From CAJBLF01 sp964494005 (GTDB lineage Bacteria; Patescibacteriota; Gracilibacteria; Absconditabacterales; Absconditicoccaceae), in assembly GCA_964494005.1 (NCBI GenBank), contig CAZBQE010000037.1:1-9211 (forward strand): DNA of 9,211 nucleotides. The letters run 5' to 3'. The notes under the pieces are model-generated. The model was given only the letters and a program-made list of their open reading frames with translations. It did no database searches and had not been told where the DNA came from. The position numbers were made by a program, and so were the translations under genes. Positions within the stretch are counted from its first letter, which is position 1, and every line of letters starts with the position of its first letter. This document shows, one piece after another, positions 1 to 7,085 of the stretch.

Positions 1-3000
1 ACCAAACATTTTTCATCGTATGTTGGCCATGTTGCTTTGGTAAATACTGAGTAGTCGTTACCCAATTGTTCTCGTAGTTCTTCAGCCAAATGTGGCGCGA
101 ATGGCGAGACTAAAATTATCAAATCTTCAAATGTTTTTTTCGTGATAGTAGTGCATTCCGTCAAATGGTTTACCAATATCATAAGCTGTGAAATCGCAGT
201 ATTAAATCTGAATCCATCAATATCTTCAGTAAGTTTTTTTATACTTTGATTCAAAAGTATTTTCGTTTCATTCGTTTCTTCGGCGTCACTGATTTTATCT
301 TTCAACGCTATTATTTTATCTAGAAATTTTTTGATTCCTTTTATTCCATTTGTGCTCCATGCGATAGACTGATCGAATGGTCCCATAAACATTTCATAGG
401 CTCTTAAAACATCAGTCCCGAACTCGTTGATAATATCGTCAGGATTGACTACATTTCCTCGTCTCTTTGACATTTTTCTTCCATCTTCTCCCATGATAAG
501 TCCGACAGAATGATATTCTTGGAATGGTTCTTCGTGCGTAATTGCTCCGATATCAAACAAGAATTTTTGCCAAAATCTTCCATAGATCATGTGTCTGGTA
601 ATGTGCTCTGCACCTCCGACATACACGTCTACGCTACCTCGATATTTTTCTTTATCTTTTCCTACTAATGCTTCATCATTATTTACATCCATATATCTGA
701 GCCAATATCGCGAACTACCTGCTCGTCCTGGCATCGTATTCGTTTCACGTTTTGCTTTGGTTCAGTCTGGCAAGGTCACATTAACTCGCTCAGTAATATT
801 CGCAAGTGGTCATTCTTCTGTTCCCGTAGGTTCATAATTTTCCACATCTGGAAGAAGTAACGGCAACTCTTTTTCATCAAGAGCAATTATTTTTTGTTCT
901 GATTTTATAATATCAAATTCTCGTCATACACATCAATTTTTTTCAATTTTTTCTATATATCAATCGAGGAAATCCCAATGACTTTTTAAATCATCTACTG
1001 ATTTTGCTTCTTTTAATTTTTCTTTGTTAGAATATATTTTTTCAACAATATCCCTATNNNNNNNNNNCCAAGTATAAACTTTAGTTACTTTTACATATAT
1101 ATTTTCTTCTGTTTTTTTGTTGTTGAATTTGATGATATCTCAAGTTTTTATATTGCCAAAATATCTTTCTGGTTCCTCGGGATTGAGTGCTCTAGTTTCT
1201 ATAGTTTTAACTCAATTAATAATGGCTTGCCATGTTTTCTGTTCATAAAAATTCAACTCCCAGTGCGGTGTTTCTTCTGATCGTAAAATTGGAAACGGTT
1301 CTCCTCGATATCTCTGTCTAGAAAATACTCGATCTTGCATTCTATAATTACACTTTTTTCCTCATATTCATTTTTTTTCTAACCGTTCTTGCATTTTTTT
1401 AATCGCTTCATCGCTTTCCAGCTCTGTGAATTCTCATGAGTTAATAAGTCTTCATTTTTCTGTGAACGCGGAATCTAGGGACGCGGGTGACCTCACCCCT
1501 TCCCCCTCTCCTCCAAGGAGAGGGGATATTTTATTTTTATATTCAATTATTTTTTTTAAGATTTTTTGCGGGTTATCAAAAAGTTCATCATTAGTAAATC
1601 TCATAATACCTAATCATTCCATTTTTAGATCTTCTTCTCTTTGTTTATCTCTTCTTTTATTTTCTTCAATATCATGAATAGATCAATCAATTTCTATAAC
1701 GAGTTTTAATTCATGACAATAAAAATCTACTATATATCTTCCAAAGGGGTGTTGTCTTCTAAATTTTAATCACAGTTTGTTGTTTCTAACTAATTCCCAA
1801 AAAAATTCTTCTGCTGATGTTTGATTTTTTCTGAGATCTTTGGTAAATTGTATTATATCGTTATCTATTCGTTGATAGAGAGAAAATTCTTTTTTATTTT
1901 TTGGAAGAGTTGATCATCCCTTCTCCTTGGAGGAGGAGGGTAAGGGAGGAGGTCATTTTATGATTACTTCCGTGATAGGCAAGTTGTACTTTTTCGCAAA
2001 TTCAAAATCTCTCTCATCGTGGGCTGGCACTGCCATCACGACTCACGTACCATAATTAGCCAAGACATAATCTGCTACGAATATTTTTACTTTTTCACCA
2101 TTAAATGGATTGATTGCATACGCACCACAAAAAACTCCAGATTTATCTTTCTGTAATTCTGTTCTTTCCAACTGTGTTTTATGCTTCGCTGCTTCTTTAT
2201 ATTTCTCAACTTCTGCTTTATATTCAGCCGTAGTTATTTTGTCTACGAGTGGATGCTCCGGAGCTATCGCTACAAAGGACATTCAGAAAACTGTATCTAC
2301 ACGTGTTGTATACACGCTAAACTTTTCATCGCTTCCATCGACTTGCATATCAAACTCCGTCCCTTCACTCTTTCCTATCCAATTTCTTTCTAGGTCTTTC
2401 ATAGATTCTTCTCGTTTCAAATTATTTAATCATTCAATCAATCTTTCTGCATATTTCGTAATCCTCAATACTCGTTGCTTCATTGGTTTTTGTTCTACTG
2501 GACTTCCACAGCGTTCACATTTTCCATCATCAAGATCTTCATTCGCCAATCCTGTCATACATTTTGGACATCGATTGATAGGCTTGAAATCAACATACGC
2601 TAAACGTTGTGAATTGAGATATTCATCGATATTGCCATTAATTTTCAATTCTCAATTTTCAATTTTCAATTTGAGCGAAGCGATAGGCATCGCTTTTTGT
2701 AATTTCTCGTCGTAGTAATGATTATACATTTGCAAAAATATTCGTTGTGTTCGTTTGAAATATTTCGGATCTGCAGTATTTACGGCTCTGCTTCGATCAT
2801 ATGTCGTTCAAAAACTTTCCAATTGACTGACAAATTTCTTGATATTTTGTTTCGCAACATCCTGTGGTTTCATTTTGTGTTCAATCGCATATTGCTCAGT
2901 TCCAAGTCCAAATGTATCGAATCCCATAGGATGCAAGACATTGAATCCTTCAAGCATTTTCTTTCTAGCAAGTGCGTCGGTAGCAATATATCCTTTCGGA

Positions 3001-3146
3001 TGTCCTACATGCAACGCGGAACCAGACGGATACGGAAACATATCCAGAATATAATATTTTGGTTTATTAGGATCTTCTACTACTGTGTAGAGATTAGTCT
3101 CTTTTCGTTTCTGCTGTCGCTTTTTGCTAATGTCGTTTAGTTCCAT
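1..3146 (-). CDS. leuS: Leucyl-tRNA synthetase with two inserted domains (3' end cut by window edge)
   Basis: Class Ia synthetase that charges tRNA-Leu in the cytoplasm and edits mischarged tRNA. Reading UGA as Gly and CGA as Trp gives 1,048 uninterrupted codons. Motifs in order: LDMFPYPSG then the HIGH equivalent HVGH (about residue 46); a CPKC...CERC zinc knuckle; ERNWIGKSEG; editing-domain TTRVDT and AVPAHDERD; NYRMQDWVFSRQRYWGEP; TMPGWAGSSWYWLRYMD; YVGGAEH; catalytic KMSKRWGN near 456-473; and the anticodon-binding part ending in KATWPTYDEK. About 60 C-terminal residues lie beyond the edge. Removing two insertions (156 and about 128 codons) leaves roughly the usual 800-870 residues. I chose the ATG at 3144-3146 because it gives MELNDISKKWQQKWKE, matching the family N-terminus; ATGs at 3230 and 3278 are alternatives. 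At least 21 UGA, 19 CGA and one CGG (1383-1385) are in frame. It lies downstream of rpoD on the same strand, separated by a terminator. Confidence 0.95.
897..1280 (-). other. ASCH-like domain inserted in LeuRS
   Basis: After the catalytic-domain motif QRYWGEPFPI the protein leaves the LeuRS family for about 128 residues and rejoins it at KIIALDEKELPLLLPDV. The insert reads HWELNFYEQKTWQAIINGVK, then TIETRALNPEEPERYFGNIK, then TGDIIKFNNKK and YVKVTKVYTW. This shows the ASCH signature: a GxKxxExR motif (GVKTIETR), a GD turn (KTGDIIKF) and a following V-x-V strand. ASCH domains have a PUA-like fold and are thought to bind RNA, so a tRNA-contacting role is possible here but is inference. A 10-N gap lies within it; frame is kept on both sides. 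There are no flanking inverted repeats, unlike the DUF559 cassette. It could be a lineage-specific domain rather than a recent arrival. Confidence 0.72.
1058..1067. other. Assembly gap (10 N) inside leuS
   Basis: Ten unknown bases within the ASCH-like insertion. The leuS frame is the same on both sides, so the true missing length is probably 10 modulo 3; three to four residues after VTKVYTW are unknown. Confidence 0.95.
1488..1527 (+). repeat. Terminal inverted repeat, low-coordinate end of the DUF559 cassette
   Basis: This GC-rich 40-mer begins TGACCTC and matches the reverse complement of 1916-1955 without gaps at 34 of 40 positions. It contains its own perfect hairpin, CCCTCTCCT-CCA-AGGAGAGGG (1504-1524). 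Translated in the leuS frame it gives the low-complexity stretch SPLLGGEGEGVRS. Its base composition differs sharply from the AT-rich surroundings. Confidence 0.88.
1916..1955 (-). repeat. Terminal inverted repeat, high-coordinate end of the DUF559 cassette
   Basis: Partner of the repeat at 1488-1527, in inverted orientation with 6 mismatches over 40 bp. It forms an imperfect hairpin around CTTCTCCT-TGG-AGGAGGAG. In the leuS frame it reads GPPPLPSSSKEKG, which is clearly not synthetase sequence. The flanks just outside the two repeats (GACGCGG and TTTTATG on the plus strand) are not copies of each other. Confidence 0.88.
2640..2672 (-). repeat. Heptamer tandem repeat inside the leuS coding sequence
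   Basis: Four consecutive 7-bp units (plus strand AATTTTC, AATTCTC, AATTTTC, AATTTTC) followed by a partial fifth. In the leuS frame they translate to LKLKIENGELKIN, between YYDEKLQKAMPIAS and GNIDEYLNSQRLAYVDFKPI. Because the unit is not a multiple of three, gain or loss of one unit would shift the frame; three units would not. The unit resembles the intergenic heptamers in this window. Confidence 0.85.
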
Positions 3147-3247
3147 TTTTGGTAATGATATATGATAAATATTTTTTTGTTGAGATACATCTTTATAATA
3201 TAGTAAATTTTTTCTTGTTTTTTTGCTCATCAAAAAATCTGCCTTAC

Positions 3248-3275
3248 ATAGTACATAAAAGCAGTTTGCTTTCAA
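3248..3275 (-). promoter_or_regulatory. Possible leuS promoter
   Basis: On the minus strand TTGAAA (3270-3275) is followed after 16 bases by TACTAT (3248-3253), just past the rpoD terminator. The -35 matches the consensus at five of six positions and the -10 at four. It would favour a leuS start at 3230 or 3146 over 3278. The region is AT-rich, so a chance match is possible. Confidence 0.35.
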
Positions 3276-3276
3276 C

Positions 3277-3302
3277 AAAAAAAAATCGCACGGGGTGCGA
3301 TT
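3277..3302 (-). terminator. Intrinsic terminator of rpoD
   Basis: On the minus strand the perfect stem AATCGCAC/GTGCGATT (arms 3295-3302 and 3284-3291, loop 3292-3294) is followed directly by a run of T (3283-3277). The upstream arm overlaps two bases of the rpoD TAA stop at 3301-3303. It separates rpoD from leuS. Confidence 0.88.
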
Positions 3303-4176
3303 AGAGATATTGTTTCATATTACTATTTTCGGCTATACGTCTAAGTTTTCTGACTCCTTTTTCTTTGAGTTGTCTGACTCTTTCTCTCGTGAGATTGAAT
3401 TCTTCTCCTATTTCTTCGAGAGTATGTTCTCTGTTTCCTTCTAATCAGAAATACAAAAGAAGGATTTTTTTCTCTCTATAAAAGAGAGATTTATCTGATA
3501 GATAGGTAAGGAGACGATTGACATCTATAGTAAGAGATTCTTTTTCGAAATTATCATCGATAGTAACATATACATTATTTTCTAGTAGATCTTCGCGAGT
3601 AGCTTCATTATCATCGTTTGTTGTTTTTTCTTGTAATGAAATTATTTTTTGTCCAGCAAAAAGTGCTTTGTGTATCTCATGTTCTTGTATTTCCAAAAAA
3701 TGAGCCATTTCGCTGATAGTAGGCGATCTGTGGTTTTCCTGTAAAAAAACCTCGTTGAATCTTTTTATTTTTGATTTGGTTCATATAATATTTACTGGTG
3801 TTCTTATAGTGTGGCCCGTTGTTACCAATGCGTGTAAAATTGATTGTCTGATCCACCAAACAGCATAGGAAATAAACTTAAATCCCCTACTTTCATCAAA
3901 TTTTTTCGCCGCTGTGATGAGTCAAATATTCCCTTCATTGATGAGATCTTGAAGCGGTAATCATTGATTTTGATATTGTTTAGCAACAGAAATAACGAAT
4001 CTTAGATTAGCTTTGACGAATTTGTCCAAAGCTTTTTGGTCGCCTTCTTTGATTTTTTTGGCAAGCTCAATTTCTTCCAAGGCATCAATCAATTCTTGTT
4101 TTTTTACCTCATCTAAATAGGAATTTAATGAAGGATTACGTTGGGTTATTTGTTGGGTAATTTTGAACTGTCTCAT
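3301..4176 (-). CDS. rpoD: Primary RNA polymerase sigma factor (sigma-70 family, compact form)
   Basis: Directs RNA polymerase to housekeeping promoters. The 291-residue product starts MRQFKITQQITQRNPSLNSY, the same form of N-terminus as the roughly 290-residue Bacteroidota-type RpoD, which fixes the start at 4176. Region 1.1 is absent. Region 1.2/2 follows: EIELAKKIKEGDQKALDKFV, ANLRFVISVAKQYQNQGLPL, QDLINEGNIGLITAAKKFDE, then SRGFKFISYAVWWIRQSIL with the WW of region 2.3. Region 3 is HRSPTISEMAHFLEIQEHEI; region 4 is FGLEGNREHTLEEIGEEF and the helix-turn-helix NLTRERVRQLKEKGVRKLRR. Four in-frame UGA codons encode conserved Gly, for example in QNQGLPL, GNIGL and LYFGLEG. No CGA occurs; its arginines use AGA, CGT and CGC. 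No Shine-Dalgarno sequence precedes the ATG. It has its own promoter-like sequence and terminator, so it looks monocistronic. Confidence 0.95.
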
Positions 4177-4183
4177 ATATCGC

Positions 4184-4213
4184 TTGTTAGTTATGTAAAT
4201 AGTTTCGTATAAT
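4184..4213 (+). promoter_or_regulatory. Possible divergent promoter for ftsK
   Basis: On the plus strand TTGTTA (4184-4189, four of six) precedes a perfect TATAAT (4208-4213) by 18 bases. Its -10 overlaps the -10 of the rpoD promoter on the other strand. If used, the ftsK leader would be over 400 nt and would contain all the tandem repeats upstream of the gene. Confidence 0.4.
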
Positions 4214-4238
4214 ATAAATATTAGAATATAAATGTCAA
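4209..4238 (-). promoter_or_regulatory. rpoD promoter
   Basis: On the minus strand a perfect TTGACA (4233-4238) is followed after 18 bases by TATTAT (4209-4214, five of six). Transcription would start near 4203, giving a leader of about 27 nt before the ATG at 4176. This is the best sigma-70 promoter match in the window. Confidence 0.65.
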
Positions 4239-4308
4239 TAGATACTATAGAGCTTAAATAGGCATTTCGGCATTCTCTATATATTTTACATTGAAAAACA
4301 AACCAAAA

Positions 4309-4357
4309 CAACTAACAATTATTAATTAACAACTAACAATTAACAACTAACAATGAA
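4309..4357 (+). repeat. Degenerate heptamer tract, seven units
   Basis: Seven consecutive 7-bp units: CAACTAA, CAATTAT, TAATTAA, CAACTAA, CAATTAA, CAACTAA, CAATGAA. The alternating CAAC/CAAT pattern is the same as in the longer array at 4421-4638, so both probably derive from one repeat family. Confidence 0.85.
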
Positions 4358-4383
4358 GGAATTGCTAAAATGGACTATGGTAA

Positions 4384-4403
4384 TTGTACGATAGATCATA
4401 CAA
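4384..4403. promoter_or_regulatory. Inverted repeat between the two repeat tracts
   Basis: TTGTACGAT-AG-ATCATACAA has 9-bp arms matching at eight positions around a 2-bp centre. Such a dyad could be an operator for a dimeric regulator of ftsK, or a small RNA hairpin in its leader. No regulator is encoded nearby, so the role is unknown. Confidence 0.45.
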
Positions 4404-4420
4404 AGCACTTCAATAACTAT

Positions 4421-4638
4421 CAACTATCAATTATCAACTATCAATTATCAACTATCAATTATCAACTATCAATTATCAACTATNNNNNNNNNNNNNNNNN
4501 NNNNNNNNNNNNNNNNNNNNNNNNNNNNNNNNNNNNNNNNNNNNNNNNNNNNNNNNNNNNNNNNNNNNNNNNNNNNNNNNNNNAATTATCAACTATCAAT
4601 TATCAACTATCAATTATCAACTATCAATTATCAACTAT
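4421..4638 (+). repeat. 14-bp tandem array (alternating CAACTAT/CAATTAT) upstream of ftsK
   Basis: Nine heptamers before the gap (4421-4483) and about eight after it (4584-4638) alternate strictly between CAACTAT and CAATTAT, a 14-bp period. There is no divergence between units on either side of the gap, so the array is homogeneous and its true copy number is unknown. It ends 18 bp before the ftsK ATG. The open frame through it is an artefact of the repeat lacking stop codons. Confidence 0.95.
4484..4583. other. Assembly gap (100 N) inside the tandem array
   Basis: Exactly 100 N bases, the usual placeholder for a gap of unknown size, flanked on both sides by the same 14-bp repeat. It is most likely a repeat that short reads could not span. 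Confidence 0.97.
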
Positions 4639-4656
4639 TAACTCTTAATTATTCAT

Positions 4657-6810
4657 ATGGCGAGAAGAAGAAAAAAGAAAAGTTTAGTGCTAAATAAATA
4701 TAGATTGGGAATAAGCATGACTGTTTTGGGTGCACTCTTTTTCTTTTCTTTGTATTTTGCAAACGGATCTCCGGTATTGATGTTTCTCAAGACCTATGCG
4801 AGTATCATTTTTGGCGAGGTTGGATTGTATGTATTTTTTGCGCTCTGTTTTCTGGTCGGTATTGTCATTATGGCCAAAGGATATTTGATGAAACTTGTTA
4901 TGAGACAGTTTATTATCATAATGATAGTTATTTCCGCTATAATCAATTTCCCTATTATCGATGGTGATGTAAGCAAATATGAAGCGCTCGGTGGATATAT
5001 TTCTTGGCCAGTAATCGCATTATTGCAAGTAATGTTTGGTCATCAAGCTATCGCTACCAAAGCATTCATTATTATTTTACTCATACTGACGATAGGACGA
5101 ATACTTTATTCTTTCAATTTCTCTTTACCAAAAATAAATCTTCAAATAGATAAAAAGCCTAAAGTTTCAAACTCAAAACCCAAATCTTCAAAGTATGAGG
5201 AGGACGATGATGAAGAAGAAGAACCAAAACCTGAATTCTGACAGCCGGTATCTCGTTCTTTGATCAAATCTTTACTCAAAGATAAACTTGAACGCAAGAT
5301 CGAAGAAAAAGAAAAAATCAGAGAAAAAAAATCCAGACCAATGATAAATTTCTCAGCTGAAAAGCCGACATTCAACCATACTATTCTCGACACTAGTCCT
5401 GATCAATCCGTAACGATTGATGAATCTTTTCTCATGGAAAAAGCGAAAGCACTCCAAAACAAGTTGATGGAATTTAATGTACCGATCATGATCGAGGGGT
5501 TCGATATCGGGCCTTCCATCGTACAAATCAGGATCAAACCTGACGAAGGAATCAGATTATCTACTATTGAAAGTTTATCAAATGATATTTCTTTGTCGCT
5601 CAAATCCAAGTCTGTTCGTATCGTAGCGCCGATTCCATGAACCGACTGTGTTGGTATCCAATTGCCGAATCCGAAGCCGATTATGGTGCGTCTAGGCGAT
5701 ATGCTCAATACTACAGAATTTACCAATGATATGAAAAAATCCGACAACAATCTCACGCTCGGAAAAGCGATTGACGGAACAATTATCCTCAAGACTTTGG
5801 AATCCATGCCACATTTACTTGTAGCAGGAGCGACTGGTTCTGGTAAGTCTGTTGGCGTCAATGACTTTATTCTTTCTTTGATGTATCAAAATACTCCTTC
5901 TGAACTCAAATTCCTTATGGTTGATCCGAAACAGGTCGAACTTGAATTGTACGCGGGACTTCCTTACTTACTCGCACCGATAGTCTTTGAGCCGGAGAAA
6001 GCCTTGAAACTTCTTAAGCGAACTGAACACGAGATGGAAAGAAGATATGGAATGCTCAAAAATGTCAGAGTAAAAAATATCGATGAGTACAATCAGAAAT
6101 ATGCGGGAAAAATATGAGAAAATGGAGAGAAAATTCAGAAGATGTTCCGTATTGTTTTCGTTGTTGATGAATTAGCTTCTATGATGTTGTCCAAATCAAA
6201 GAGAGATGTAGAAAATTGTATCACACATATTTCCGCGAAAGCGAGAGCTGTTTGAATTCACTTGATTATAGCTACACAGAGACCGTCAGTTGATGTTATT
6301 ACTGGTTTGATCAAAGCGAATATGCCGACGAGAATAGCATTTGGTACGGTTTCAGAGATAGACAGTAGAACAATACTTGGAAGAAAATGAGCTGAGACGT
6401 TACTCGGAAAATGAGATATGCTCTATATCGATCCGTCCACCAAATCGCCGACGAGAATCCAAGCGCCGTTTGTTTCTACTGAAGAGATTGAAAAAGTCGT
6501 GATGACACTCAAAACAAAATATATGGGCGGACTTACGGAAGAAGATATTTACAACCAAGAGATTGTTGGTTTATTGGAAAATAAACTTGAGACAGGTCAT
6601 CAGCTCTTTTCAAGTGGAGGTAACGACGATGACGAACTCGTAGAGCAAGCTATCCAAGTTATTTCACAGACGAGAAAAGCTTCAGCAACCTTATTACAAA
6701 GAAAGCTTGGTGTAGGATTCGCTCGTGCTGCGAGGATTATGGATATTCTCGAAGAGAAATGAATAATCGGTCCGCAAGACGGAGCGAAACCGAGAGACAT
6801 ATTTATTTAA
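4657..6810 (+). CDS. ftsK: DNA translocase FtsK/SpoIIIE
   Basis: ATP-driven, septum-anchored double-stranded DNA pump that clears chromosome ends at division. The 717-residue protein is complete from ATG to TAA only if seven in-frame UGA codons (5239, 5638, 6115, 6253, 6388, 6412, 6760) are read as Gly. Residues 1-175 hold about four hydrophobic membrane segments, followed by an acidic linker. The motor has IVAPIPG, Walker A AGATGSGKSV (about residue 391), DPKQVELELYAGLPYL, Walker B VFVVDELASMM (about residue 504), ATQRPSVDVITGLIKANMPT and ILGRKGAETLLGKGDML. The C-terminal winged-helix gamma domain (about 655-717) includes ATLLQRKLGVGFARAARIMD. CGA at 6019-6021 falls on the conserved Trp of LKWxxxEMERRY; a second CGA (5098-5100) is in a membrane segment. 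UGA matches invariant Gly in AVGIHL, RKGAE and GKGDML. No Shine-Dalgarno sequence precedes the ATG, which follows the tandem array closely. Confidence 0.97.
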
Positions 6811-6829
6811 AAAATAACTAACAGTGAAC

Positions 6830-6861
6830 AACTAACAATAAAATTTTTATAATTGTTAGTT
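6830..6861 (+). repeat. Inverted repeat after ftsK
   Basis: AACTAACAAT (6830-6839) and ATTGTTAGTT (6852-6861) are perfect 10-bp arms around a 12-base AT-rich loop, starting 20 bp after the ftsK stop. The arms are made of the heptamer-like sequence seen elsewhere (AACTAAC). It could help 3'-end formation, but no T-run follows it directly. Confidence 0.6.
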
Positions 6862-6904
6862 ATTAGTTGAAATTATTACATCACAATTTCATAAAATAGC
6901 AAGA

Positions 6905-6942
6905 CAAATCTGCTACTATTAGTAGGTTTTTTTGTTTTTTTT
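6905..6942 (+). terminator. Probable intrinsic terminator of ftsK
   Basis: A short hairpin CTACT-ATT-AGTAG (6913-6925) is followed at 6927 by seven T, one G and eight more T. A-rich bases before the stem can extend pairing with the T-run. The stem is weak in GC, as expected in this genome. Confidence 0.6.
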
Positions 6943-6959
6943 GCTTTCGGGGATATACT
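6932..6959 (+). promoter_or_regulatory. Possible promoter of the surface-fibre gene
   Basis: TTGTTT (6932-6937) and TATACT (6954-6959, five of six) are separated by 16 bases. The -35 lies in the terminator T-run, so it may be fortuitous. It would give a leader of about 120 nt containing the heptamer tract. Confidence 0.35.
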
Positions 6960-6991
6960 TAGACTAAGAAACTAGCGGAAAGTTAAAAGCA

Positions 6992-7078
6992 TCAAGCTTC
7001 AAGCTGTTCTCTAGCTAATAAGTAGCTTTGAACTTCAAACTTCAAGCTTTGAACTATTATCATTTATCATTTCAATCT
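6992..7078 (+). repeat. Degenerate heptamer tract before the surface-fibre gene
   Basis: The sequence keeps a 7-bp phase for about twelve units: TCAAGCT, TCAAGCT, then diverged units, then TTTGAAC, TTCAAAC, TTCAAGC, TTTGAAC, TATTATC, ATTTATC, ATTTCAA. Units differ from those before ftsK but share the CAAxxTT/TCAA core. It ends about 8 bp before the next ATG and forms the gene's immediate leader; no ribosome-binding site is visible in it. Confidence 0.7.
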
Positions 7079-7085
7079 TATTACC

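Larger units (their letters stand above)
1488..1955 (-). mobile_element. In-frame DUF559 (Vsr-like) nuclease cassette with terminal inverted repeats, inside leuS
   Basis: This 468-bp segment (exactly 156 codons, open throughout in the leuS frame) has no counterpart in ordinary LeuRS. It falls in the CP1 editing domain between LPITEVI and SAFTEKGRLINSGEF, a loop that is variable in the family. It encodes LRKNQTSAEEFFWELVRNN, GLKFRRQHPFGRYIVDFYC, KLVIEIDGSIHD and GIMRFTNDELF, the ordered signature of DUF559 endonuclease-like proteins (PD-(D/E)XK/Vsr fold). The acidic residues of VDF and EID are intact, so it could still be catalytic. Both ends are 40-bp inverted repeats, each able to form its own hairpin. 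Five UGA codons lie between the repeat ends, including the Gly of GLKFRRQ and of EIDG, so the cassette is adapted to the host code. Whether it moves is inference from the inverted repeats and clean in-frame position; no target-site duplication was evident. Confidence 0.82.

Noticed and set aside
1488..1955. Intein in LeuRS
   Set aside because: No Cys/Ser at the start, no HN-Cys/Ser/Thr at the end and no splicing-domain blocks; the ends are inverted DNA repeats instead.
2110..2715. 201-codon open frame on the plus strand opposite leuS
   Set aside because: It lies fully antisense to conserved LeuRS sequence on the minus strand and encodes no recognisable motif; it is a shadow frame.
1..3146. 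leuS, ftsK and the fibre gene as pseudogenes broken by stop codons
   Set aside because: The only interruptions are UGA at conserved Gly positions; no TAA, TAG or frameshift occurs in any of the frames.
4177..4311. N-terminal extension of rpoD to an ATG at 4311
   Set aside because: The extension is not sigma-like and would cover the rpoD promoter; the family N-terminus begins at 4176.
4421..4638. CRISPR array
   Set aside because: The units are 7/14 bp with no unique spacers, no 23-50 bp repeats and no cas genes.
4370..4648. Open frame through the tandem repeat and gap
   Set aside because: It is only translated 14-bp repeat plus N bases; no start context or family resemblance.
5403..5861. 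152-codon minus-strand frame opposite ftsK
   Set aside because: Antisense shadow of the FtsK motor domain, which is conserved in the plus frame.
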